Below, one piece after another: positions 23,636 to 29,597 of a DNA stretch of 29,597 bases. Position numbers and translations under genes: made by a program. The DNA is from Bacteroidota bacterium. Its GTDB lineage: Bacteria; Bacteroidota; Bacteroidia; Flavobacteriales; Weeksellaceae. How positions within the stretch are numbered: the stretch's first letter is position 1; every line of letters starts with the position of its first letter. The stretch is from NCBI GenBank assembly GCA_023419095.1, contig JAEZYN010000084.1:1-29597 (forward strand), written 5' to 3'. The notes under the pieces were generated by a model that had not been told where the DNA came from, did no database searches, and saw only the letters and a list, made by a program, of their open reading frames with translations.

Positions 23636-24049
23636 ATGTTACGAAAAGTTTTAGCCGTCATTGCCGGATTTATCATTACTGGAGCCGTCGTAGGCGCTGT
23701 ACAGTGGATCGGACACCAAATTTATCCGTTACTGGCCGGTGCCGACCTGAATGATAATGAGACACTTAAAGATTATGTAGAAAATGCACCGTTCATGGCG
23801 CTGTTTTTCGTCATTCTGTCTTATGCTGCAGGCGCTTTTGCAGGTGGCTTCGCGGCCACAAAAATAGCGCGGGACAGCAGTCGTGCGCCGGCCTTTATAA
23901 TCGGTGCGCTTTTCACGCTGTTTTCAATTTACATGATGCTCACAGTTCCTACTCCGTTTTGGTTTTGGGTTCTGGGCATCGCCGCGTGGGGATTGGTTAT
24001 GGCCGGCCGTTCCGTGGCAAGAAAGTCGGCTCCACTCACTAAAAATTGA
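23636..24049 (+). CDS. Four-helix membrane protein, unknown function
   Basis: 137 aa with four hydrophobic segments, at about residues 5-27 (VLAVIAGFIITGAVVGAVQW), 52-73 (APFMALFFVILSYAAGAFAGG), 83-100 (APAFIIGALFTLFSIYMM) and 105-124 (PFWFWVLGIAAWGLVMAG). A soluble loop between the first two carries NDNETLKDYVENAP. A Gly-rich helix 2 (AAGAFAGGFAATKIA) suggests tight helix packing. No characterised family is recognised. It lies 30 bases after the DUF1569 gene and 4 bases before the VOC gene, so it is co-transcribed. Confidence 0.85.
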   Translation: MLRKVLAVIAGFIITGAVVGAVQWIGHQIYPLLAGADLNDNETLKDYVENAPFMALFFVILSYAAGAFAGGFAATKIARDSSRAPAFIIGALFTLFSIYMMLTVPTPFWFWVLGIAAWGLVMAGRSVARKSAPLTKN

Positions 24050-24053
24050 TACG

Positions 24054-24497
24054 ATGGCACAGGTAAATGCATATTTGACTTTTAACGGAAACTGCGAAGA
24101 AGCTTTTGAATTTTACAGGTCAGTTTTCGGTGGCGAATTCCAGCATTTAGGGCGTTTCGGCGATATGCCAGCACCTGATGGGCAGGAAATGCCTGCTGAG
24201 ATCAGACACAGAATAATGCACGTCGCGCTTCCCATCTCACAGGAAACAATTCTGATGGGCTCTGACACGAACGACGCATATGGCGGTTCGTTTGCGGCCG
24301 GAAACAGCATTGCGCTATCCGTAAATACCGATTCCAAAGAAGAAGCAGACCGGATTTTTACGGGGCTCTCTGCAGACGGGAAAATTACGATGCCGCTTGC
24401 GGAAACATTTTGGGGCGCCTACTTCGGCATGTGGACGGATAAATTTGGCATACACTGGATGGTGAACTATGATGATCCTTCAAAGTCTCAGCACTGA
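24054..24497 (+). CDS. VOC superfamily protein, PhnB-like
   Basis: 147 aa. It has the PhnB/glyoxalase-like pattern: AYLTFNGNCEEAFEFYRSVFGGEF at the N-terminus, HRIMHVALPI and a MGSD turn in the middle, and ETFWGAYFGMWTDKFGIHWMVNY at the C-terminus. Most of this subfamily are of unknown function; some relatives act on antibiotics or serve as dioxygenases or isomerases. It is the last gene of the operon, its start 4 bases after the membrane gene. A dispersed repeat element follows in its 3' region. Confidence 0.9.
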   Translation: MAQVNAYLTFNGNCEEAFEFYRSVFGGEFQHLGRFGDMPAPDGQEMPAEIRHRIMHVALPISQETILMGSDTNDAYGGSFAAGNSIALSVNTDSKEEADRIFTGLSADGKITMPLAETFWGAYFGMWTDKFGIHWMVNYDDPSKSQH

Positions 24498-24506
24498 TTT
24501 TTATAA

Positions 24507-24612
24507 GGAGCAACACCGGGATCGCTGCTTCCAACATGCGGTCCCGCGCTCCACTATATCTTTTGCTTCACTTCGTTCCGCAAAAGGATGCCGTTCCGCT
24601 CGGGGCTAAAAG
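24507..24612. repeat. Dispersed intergenic element, full copy
   Basis: About 106 bp in the 3' region of the VOC gene. It contains a stem CTTTTGC (24560-24566) / GCAAAAG (24580-24586) around a 13-nt loop, a flanking GGTCCCGCGCTCC, and an end GGGGCTAAAAG. The reverse complement of that end, CTTTTAGCCCCGAGCGGAAC, matches the right edge of the window (29568-29597). I recall elements of this type recurring in Chryseobacterium-like genomes; a name is not known to me. Confidence 0.6.
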
Positions 24613-24648
24613 AACCGGCAACATACCTTTCGAAAAAAACTGTCAGCC

Positions 24649-24672
24649 AAAAAAAAACCGGAAAATTTCCGG
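24649..24672 (-). terminator. Intrinsic terminator after thiolase gene
   Basis: CCGGAA (24658-24663) and TTCCGG (24667-24672) pair around a 3-nt loop; on the minus strand the hairpin is followed by nine T (plus-strand A run 24649-24657). Confidence 0.85.
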
Positions 24673-24697
24673 CTTTGTATTTTTAAAATTACTGATT

Positions 24698-25912
24698 TTA
24701 AACATTCGGATTTTCTAAAACCACCGCGTAGCCCTGTCCTACCCCAACACACATCGTGGCCAGTGCGTAGCGTTTTCCGGTTTTTGAAAGTTCCAAAGCG
24801 GCGGAATAGGTGATACGCGTCCCACTCATTCCCAGCGGATGGCCAAGTGCAATGGCCCCACCGTTTACATTTACCCTCGGATCATCGTCGTCTATACCAA
24901 GTTCAATCAGGCATGCAATACTTTGCGCGGCAAAAGCTTCGTTCAGCTCAATGATATCAATTTCATCCAGACTTAAACCGGCCCGTTTCAGCGCAAGCCT
25001 GCTCGCCTCCACCGGCCCGATTCCCATAATTCCTGGTTCGGTGCCCGTTACCGCAGACGCTACGATTTTTGCCAACGGCTTCAGACTGTATTTATTTACT
25101 GCTTCCGCCGAAGCGACAATCACGGCTGCCGCGCCATCGTTCAGACCCGAAGCATTTCCGGCGGTGACTGTGCTGTTTTCCTTTAAAAATGCACCCTTCA
25201 ACTTTCCTAAAATCTCCATACTCGACGCAGGTTTTGGAAATTCATCTGTTTCAAAAAGCACAGTTTCTTTTCGGCCCCGCGGAACAGATACCGCTGAAAT
25301 TTCTTCTGCGAGTCTACCGCTTTTCTGTGCCTCAGCAGCTTTCATTTGAGAATTCAGCGCAAAAGCATCCTGCCGTTCACGGCTGATACTGTACTTTTCG
25401 GCTAGGTTTTCGGCAGTTTTACCCATCGCTTCTGTACCGTACATTTCCTCCATTTTCGGATTGACAAAACGCCATCCAAAACTGGAATCGTACATTTTCT
25501 GGTCAGTCGCAAAGCCATTTTCAGCTTTCGAAATAACGAAAGGCGCCCTGGACATCCCTTCAACACCACCTGCAATAAACAGGTGTCCCTCACCGGATTT
25601 TACAGCGCGTGCGGCGTGCACTATCGCGCTCATTCCCGACGCACAAAGACGGTTCACGGTTTCTCCCGGCACGGTGACCGGCAGGCCTGCGAGCAACAAC
25701 GCCATTCGTGCGATATTGCGGTTGTCTTCGCCCGCCTGATTGGCGCAACCGATAATAACATCGTCTATCTTGTCAAACGGAAAATCCGGGTTTTTACCAA
25801 TTAAATTCTTCAGCACATTCGCCATCAGATCATCGGTGCGGAGCGGCGCAAGGCTTCCTTTGAAATTTCCGATGGCTGAGCGTGTGCCCGAAATAATATA
25901 TGCGTCTTCCAT
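24698..25912 (-). CDS. Thiolase, 3-oxoadipyl-CoA thiolase-like
   Basis: 404 aa. The thiolase nucleophile is Cys90 in VNRLCASGM, the catalytic His358 lies in GGAIALGHPLGMSG, and Cys388 in CVGVGQG. Several local patterns (FGWRFVNPKM, RQDAFALNSQ, DDDDPRVNVNGGAIALGHPLG) are those of the 3-oxoadipyl-CoA / PcaF-PaaJ group and not the FadA type. Enzymes of this group split 3-oxoadipyl-CoA into succinyl-CoA and acetyl-CoA in aromatic degradation, but no other aromatic-pathway gene is in the window, so a general acyl-CoA thiolase role is equally possible. It is monocistronic, with terminators on both sides. Confidence 0.92.
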   Translation of the reverse strand: MEDAYIISGTRSAIGNFKGSLAPLRTDDLMANVLKNLIGKNPDFPFDKIDDVIIGCANQAGEDNRNIARMALLLAGLPVTVPGETVNRLCASGMSAIVHAARAVKSGEGHLFIAGGVEGMSRAPFVISKAENGFATDQKMYDSSFGWRFVNPKMEEMYGTEAMGKTAENLAEKYSISRERQDAFALNSQMKAAEAQKSGRLAEEISAVSVPRGRKETVLFETDEFPKPASSMEILGKLKGAFLKENSTVTAGNASGLNDGAAAVIVASAEAVNKYSLKPLAKIVASAVTGTEPGIMGIGPVEASRLALKRAGLSLDEIDIIELNEAFAAQSIACLIELGIDDDDPRVNVNGGAIALGHPLGMSGTRITYSAALELSKTGKRYALATMCVGVGQGYAVVLENPNV

Positions 25913-25947
25913 TGTAGAATTAGATTTTTGTGTGCGTAAATTTAAAT

Positions 25948-25968
25948 AAAAAGGCTTCCGCAGAAGCC
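25948..25968 (-). terminator. Intrinsic terminator after alpha/beta hydrolase gene
   Basis: GGCTTC (25953-25958) and GAAGCC (25963-25968) pair around a 4-nt loop. On the minus strand the hairpin is followed by TTTTT; it separates the hydrolase gene from the thiolase gene. Confidence 0.8.
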
Positions 25969-25980
25969 CAATGTGTCAGG

Positions 25981-26988
25981 TTATTTTACAAAGTCGAGCA
26001 GCGGCGCGATGAAGCGTCCGAAAACTTCGATGTGCGGAGAATGCCCAACGTTTTCGAGCTCAACCAGTTTGGAGCCTTTAATTTTTTTCTGGGTTTCCTT
26101 TCCAAGTAGCTGGTATTGGCCCATGAGAGGCTGTAATTCTGCTGGGGCGTAGTTCTTTCCGATTGCTGTTCTGTCGCGTGTTCCGATAATTAAAAGTGTC
26201 GGCACCGTAATTTTTTCGAAATCCTGCACTACGGGTTGCGTGTAGACCATATCGCTTGTCAGCGCTGCGTTCCAGGCAGTGATTGGGAAATCTTTGTGCA
26301 AAGTCCAGCCTGCGAGTAAATTAAGCCATTTGTCATATTCCGGTTTCCATTTTCCGTCATAATAGTACTTAAGCTGATAATTTTTGTAGGACTCGTAGGT
26401 ATTCTTAAGTTCAGAGGTGTACAGTTTGTCAATATTCTGATACGGCGAAAAATCGCGGTAATCTTCAAGGCCGATTGGATTTGCGAGGATCAGTTTTTCA
26501 ATGCTATCGGGATACATCACGGCCATTTTGGTCGCGAGCATGCCTCCCATGGAATGTCCGAGAAGGATGAATTTATTAATTTTCAAAGAATCGAGAATTG
26601 ATTTTGTGTTTTCTGCCAACTGTTGGAAACTGTACTGAAACTGCATTGGCTTCGATGATTTTCCAAAACCGATCTGATCCGGCATTATGACGCGGAAACC
26701 TTCTTTTCGAAGTCGCGTTGCCGTTTCCTCGAAATAGTAGCCATTAAAATTTTTTCCGTGGAGAAGGACGATGGTTTTACCATTCGGTTTTGCGGGCAAA
26801 ACATCCATGTAGGCCATTTTCAGTTTTTGCTGCTGATTTTTAATGGCCTTAAAATGAACCGGAAACGGATATTTTACTGTCGAAAGTTCGGCGTCAAGCG
26901 GCTGCAGTTTGCTTATATCCTGTGCATGTATCGCCGCAAAAAAAAGGATAAAAAATAAAGTGAAAGTTTTGGACAATTGAATTTTCAT
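25981..26988 (-). CDS. Secreted alpha/beta hydrolase
   Basis: 335 aa from ATG 26988. The N-terminus is a signal peptide (MKIQLSKTFTLFFILFFAAIHAQDI) with probable cleavage after HAQ. The hydrolase fold shows the oxyanion strand LLHGKNFNGYYF, nucleophile Ser in GHSMGG, a candidate acid Asp in IIGTRDRTA, and His in NVGHSPH. The likely product is an exported esterase/lipase-like enzyme. The substrate is unknown. The longer frame to 27135 adds 49 residues that overlap the preceding gene's coding sequence and contain no plausible N-terminus. It starts 10 bases after the TspO-like gene ends, so the two are co-transcribed. Confidence 0.9.
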   Translation of the reverse strand: MKIQLSKTFTLFFILFFAAIHAQDISKLQPLDAELSTVKYPFPVHFKAIKNQQQKLKMAYMDVLPAKPNGKTIVLLHGKNFNGYYFEETATRLRKEGFRVIMPDQIGFGKSSKPMQFQYSFQQLAENTKSILDSLKINKFILLGHSMGGMLATKMAVMYPDSIEKLILANPIGLEDYRDFSPYQNIDKLYTSELKNTYESYKNYQLKYYYDGKWKPEYDKWLNLLAGWTLHKDFPITAWNAALTSDMVYTQPVVQDFEKITVPTLLIIGTRDRTAIGKNYAPAELQPLMGQYQLLGKETQKKIKGSKLVELENVGHSPHIEVFGRFIAPLLDFVK

Positions 26989-26998
26989 AATCAGCAAG

Positions 26999-27784
26999 TT
27001 ACGAAATTTCCTGAGCAGAATGCACCAAATTGCTTCGTTTAATAAGGTGACCGATGCTGCTGATGAACACAACCGCCGCAGCAACAAGCGCTGCTTTGTA
27101 GACCGTGGCATTCTCATTTTGATTTGACATTGCAATCGCTATCAGCGCCCAAACCGCTACCAGTGCAAAGACTGACGCACCTTTCTGCCATGTCATGTAA
27201 AGATGAACAACAGTCGCGACTGTAATCATAATGACCGTCCACGTCACTTCCGACAAACCGAAACAGTCCCAACCAATCTTCTGCAGCCACGAGGCCGCCG
27301 CAGCGATCAGCGCTACACTCAGCCAGCCCGCATAAATCTGAAACGGAATATTGATCAACCATTTTTGGGCGTTTCCATTGTGATATTTTAAGGCTTTCAA
27401 AACAATTATGAGCAACGAAACAAAGGCAACCCCCAGCACCACAACCGACAGTCCGGTGTAGCCGTAAAGCCAGGTCACGATCCAAAGACAATTGGCAATA
27501 CATGAAACCACGAACCACCAACCAATTTTATTCACGAACGAATCACCTTGGTTCTTTTCAGGTTTAAACAGGCTTTTCCCGGTGTAGATTACAAACAGCA
27601 AAAGCAGAATATAAATCAGCCCCCAAATTGAAAAGGAATAGCCCGCAGGGGTGAAAAGATTGTGATATTCGTCGGAGACATTGCCAATGGTTTTACCATT
27701 GAAAACGCCTGTATTGCTTAAATAATTAAAAATAATAGTGAAAACTAAAGCGATTCCGTTCGCAATTTGTAATGCTCTTGTCAT
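26999..27784 (-). CDS. TspO/MBR-related (tryptophan-rich) membrane protein
   Basis: 261 aa, about seven hydrophobic segments. The signature near the N-terminus, NLFTPAGYSFSIWGLIYILLLL, is the TspO/MBR-related pattern (F-x-P-x-x-x-x-F-x-x-x-W-x-x-I-Y). Trp residues are scattered in the helices (KIGWWFVV, LWIVTWLYGY, GWLSVALI). It is longer than classic TspO (~160 aa), like the tryptophan-rich sensory protein relatives. Such proteins bind porphyrins or other ligands in some lineages; no ligand can be inferred here. It is followed at 10 bases by the secreted hydrolase, and preceded by a terminator belonging to the MBL gene upstream. Confidence 0.85.
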   Translation of the reverse strand: MTRALQIANGIALVFTIIFNYLSNTGVFNGKTIGNVSDEYHNLFTPAGYSFSIWGLIYILLLLFVIYTGKSLFKPEKNQGDSFVNKIGWWFVVSCIANCLWIVTWLYGYTGLSVVVLGVAFVSLLIIVLKALKYHNGNAQKWLINIPFQIYAGWLSVALIAAAASWLQKIGWDCFGLSEVTWTVIMITVATVVHLYMTWQKGASVFALVAVWALIAIAMSNQNENATVYKAALVAAAVVFISSIGHLIKRSNLVHSAQEIS

Positions 27785-27802
27785 GGCATTAAAATTTTAA
27801 CC

Positions 27803-27837
27803 AAAAAACCCCAGTAAAAATCATTCCAAATTACTGG
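27803..27837 (-). terminator. Intrinsic terminator after MBL-fold gene
   Basis: CCAGTAA (27811-27817) and TTACTGG (27831-27837) form the arms, the second including the stop codon. On the minus strand the hairpin is followed by GGTTTTTT. Confidence 0.7.
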
Positions 27838-28949
27838 CGGTATCTATCCCACCAACGCGGATACGCCTTGGTATCGTCCTGCCAATCGACCTTTTGACCG
27901 ATTTCGGGCGTTATGATGCGCAGTTTTTCGGTGTTGAGTTCCATTATTTTGTCTAGCGGTTCCGTCCACGGATGTGAGGCCAGGGCAAATTTAGAATTAT
28001 GAACTGGGATCATTCGTTTCGCGTTAAGTTCCTTCATCGCCCGGATATTTTCGCCCGGCATGAAATGAATGTAGCGCCAGTCTCTGTTATACTGGCCGTT
28101 TTCAAGAATAGCCAAATCAAAACTGCCATATTTTTCGCCAATTTTCTTAAAGTGATCATCGTAGCCACTATCGCCGCCAATGTAGATGCGCTGCGTTGGT
28201 GATTCGAAAATGAAGCTGGCCCAAATTGCCTTATCACGCCGTAGCCCACGTCCCGAAAAATGGCGCGCAGCTTCACAATAGACTTGAAAACCATTTTTAA
28301 GCACCGAATTTTTGCCCCAGTCCAGTTCAGTGATCATATTCGGATTGAAGCCCCAATACTCCAGATGTTCGCCGGTTCCAAGTCCCGTAATCACGTTGCT
28401 GACTTTGGGTTTCAGCTCGTTTACCGTTTTAAAGTCAAGGTGATCCCAGTGATCGTGAGTGATAACCAAATAATCAAGTTCTGGAATATCAGCGGCTGTG
28501 TAAATATCGCTGCCCGCAAAAGCTTTCGTGGTAAATGAAACAGGCGATGCATTACCACTGAAAACGGGATCTACAAGAATCTTCAGACCGTCAAACTGCA
28601 TGAAATACGATGAATGACCCATCCAGATAAAGACATTTTCATCCGGACGAAGTGCTCTAAGGTCAGTTTTCGTAAAACTGAAAGGTCTGGCTGGCCGCGT
28701 ATTTTCTTTCTTTCCAAAAAAAAGACGGAACATCACTTCCGGCATCGAGGTATCTTCCGCGAACTGTGGCGTCTTATTGAGATTATCGAAACGGCCGTTT
28801 TTGTAATGCTGAGATTTCAGGATCCTTTCTAAACGTTTACCTGAGGGCGCTTTCCCAAACTGACTCTGCATGAGGAAAAGTGAGGTGCCCGCGGAAAGCA
28901 GCACCAACAATGCCAGAAGTAATATTATCATTTTTGAAAAGGTATTCAT
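27831..28949 (-). CDS. MBL-fold metallohydrolase, NAPE-PLD/UlaG-like
   Basis: 372 aa from ATG 28949. The N-terminus is hydrophobic (MIILLLALLVLLSAGTSLFL) and would export or anchor the protein. The metallo-beta-lactamase core has GHSSYFMQFDG, LVDPVF, the metal motif THDHWDHLDF near residue 165, an AARHFSGRG stretch, and IGGDSGY with the bridging Asp. The later IPVHNSKFAL carries the last His. This matches the N-acylphosphatidylethanolamine-PLD/UlaG-like group of phosphodiesterases, so a phospholipid or similar ester is a plausible substrate. The longer frame from 28982 uses a TTG at the expected transcript start and is not credible. Confidence 0.92.
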   Translation of the reverse strand: MNTFSKMIILLLALLVLLSAGTSLFLMQSQFGKAPSGKRLERILKSQHYKNGRFDNLNKTPQFAEDTSMPEVMFRLFFGKKENTRPARPFSFTKTDLRALRPDENVFIWMGHSSYFMQFDGLKILVDPVFSGNASPVSFTTKAFAGSDIYTAADIPELDYLVITHDHWDHLDFKTVNELKPKVSNVITGLGTGEHLEYWGFNPNMITELDWGKNSVLKNGFQVYCEAARHFSGRGLRRDKAIWASFIFESPTQRIYIGGDSGYDDHFKKIGEKYGSFDLAILENGQYNRDWRYIHFMPGENIRAMKELNAKRMIPVHNSKFALASHPWTEPLDKIMELNTEKLRIITPEIGQKVDWQDDTKAYPRWWDRYRQ

Positions 28950-28989
28950 TTTAAAAATCAATGCAGAAATATCGGATGTCAAATGCCCG

Positions 28990-28997
28990 CAAATTTA
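28990..28997 (-). promoter_or_regulatory. -7 box of MBL-fold gene promoter
   Basis: The minus strand reads TAAATTTG, an exact TAnnTTTG match, about 40 nt upstream of ATG 28949. It sets the start of this gene. Confidence 0.6.
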
Positions 28998-29088
28998 CTT
29001 TAAAATAAGATAATGAATAAAATCAGTAGATCACGCACTGCATGTCAAGATTTTTTGATTAATTTTAATAGTCCAAAAACCTAAGGTT

Positions 29089-29514
29089 ATGCACGAAAAT
29101 GTAATTGTAAAGCAAAAAGTGGACGCGCCTGTAGAGAAGGTATGGGCGGCGCTTACCGACAAAAACCTGATGAAAGAATGGTATTTTGACATCGCTGATT
29201 TTGAACTGTCCGAACATGGCGAGTTCAATTTTTTTGAACCCGGTGACACGAAGAAATTTCATCATCACGGCGAAATTCTGGAGGTGATTCCCAACGTAAA
29301 ACTGAAGCATACGTGGAGCTACCCGGAATTCTCCAAAGAGAAAACGATTGTAATATGGCGTCTTGAAGAAGCAGACGGCGGAACTTTGGTCACCCTCACG
29401 CATAAAGGCCTCGAAAACCTGAATCATCTGGGCAACGACTTCCGACGCGAAAGTTTTGAGGAAGGCTGGAACGAGATTGTAGGCAAAAGCTTAAAAGAGT
29501 TTGTCGAAAAATAA
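29089..29514 (+). CDS. SRPBCC domain protein (AHSA1-like)
   Basis: 141 aa, a single START/Bet v1-like hydrophobic-cavity domain. It has the AHSA1 features: VKQKVDAPVEKVWAALTD, MKEWYFD, FNFFEPGDTKKFHHHGEILEV and KLKHTWSYPEF, followed by TLVTLTHKGLENL and the closing helix EEGWNEIVGKSLKEF. The family binds hydrophobic ligands or, as AHSA1, stimulates Hsp90; bacterial members are mostly of unknown function. It diverges from the MBL gene across about 140 bases, with a weak TAATTTTA upstream. A dispersed repeat element starts about 50 bases after the stop. Confidence 0.9.
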   Translation: MHENVIVKQKVDAPVEKVWAALTDKNLMKEWYFDIADFELSEHGEFNFFEPGDTKKFHHHGEILEVIPNVKLKHTWSYPEFSKEKTIVIWRLEEADGGTLVTLTHKGLENLNHLGNDFRRESFEEGWNEIVGKSLKEFVEK

Positions 29515-29567
29515 GTTTCGTTGATTTATCCTCAAAAGCGGTAAGCTTCCGAAAGGTGAAGGAGCTG

Positions 29568-29597
29568 ACTTTTAGCCCCGATCGAACGGCCTGTCTG
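29568..29597. repeat. Dispersed intergenic element, second copy cut by the edge
   Basis: ACTTTTAGCCCCGATCGAAC matches the reverse complement of the end of the 24507-24612 element apart from small changes, so the two copies are inverted relative to each other. Only about 30 bp is visible; the remainder lies beyond the window. Like the first copy it follows the 3' end of a gene. Confidence 0.55.

Noticed and set aside
24536..24718. 60-codon frame after the VOC gene
   Set aside because: It covers the dispersed element and the thiolase terminator; its composition is explained by those.

Overview
The window reads as chromosome of a Bacteroidota member, most likely Flavobacteriia of the Chryseobacterium/Kaistella type (family Weeksellaceae). 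The grounds are the protein families (a DUF5916 outer-membrane protein, DUF4349 lipoprotein, CvfB, KTSC, DUF1569), the scarcity of Shine-Dalgarno sites, and repeated TAnnTTTG -7 boxes, several with a TTG about 19-21 nt upstream, which is the Bacteroidota promoter. The genus is inference.

Layout. 1-16.8 kb is ordinary core genome: the 3' part of a DUF5916 gene; a minus-strand group CPBP protease - rdgB - pheS; prfC; a DUF4349 lipoprotein; an acyl-CoA dehydrogenase diverging from a long-chain acyl-CoA ligase, with a perfect 14-bp palindrome between them; then a plus-strand run of universal stress protein, GNAT acetyltransferase, alanine/ornithine racemase-like PLP enzyme, AraC regulator and SulP transporter. 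19.3-29.6 kb is again core: a zinc-ribbon protein, tRNA-Pro(GGG), CvfB, KTSC, dihydrolipoyl dehydrogenase, a three-gene DUF1569/membrane/VOC operon, a 3-oxoadipyl-CoA-type thiolase, an alpha/beta hydrolase with a TspO-like protein, an MBL-fold hydrolase and an SRPBCC protein.

16.8-19.3 kb is the variable locus. It holds a very AT-rich solitary gene for an ApeA-type HEPN anti-phage protein, a small CLDxGGSWNY-type membrane peptide ORF without a normal start codon, an array of about 41-nt hairpin-bearing repeats, and a relic I read as the scar of a lost histidine operon: a middle piece of hisG joined in frame, through one stop codon, to the last 51 codons of hisE. In the usual flavobacterial order hisG is first and hisIE last, so one deletion could have removed everything between them. 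The defence gene and the lost biosynthetic operon share one locus.

Three repeat families stand out: the 41-nt array beside the his relic, a 21-bp minisatellite ending in an inverted unit between the KTSC gene and lpd, and a dispersed element of about 105 bp with one full copy after the VOC gene and a second, inverted copy cut by the right edge. In several places (sulP, CPBP, DUF1569, MBL) a -7 box lies inside the longest possible ORF, so I set the start codon downstream of it.
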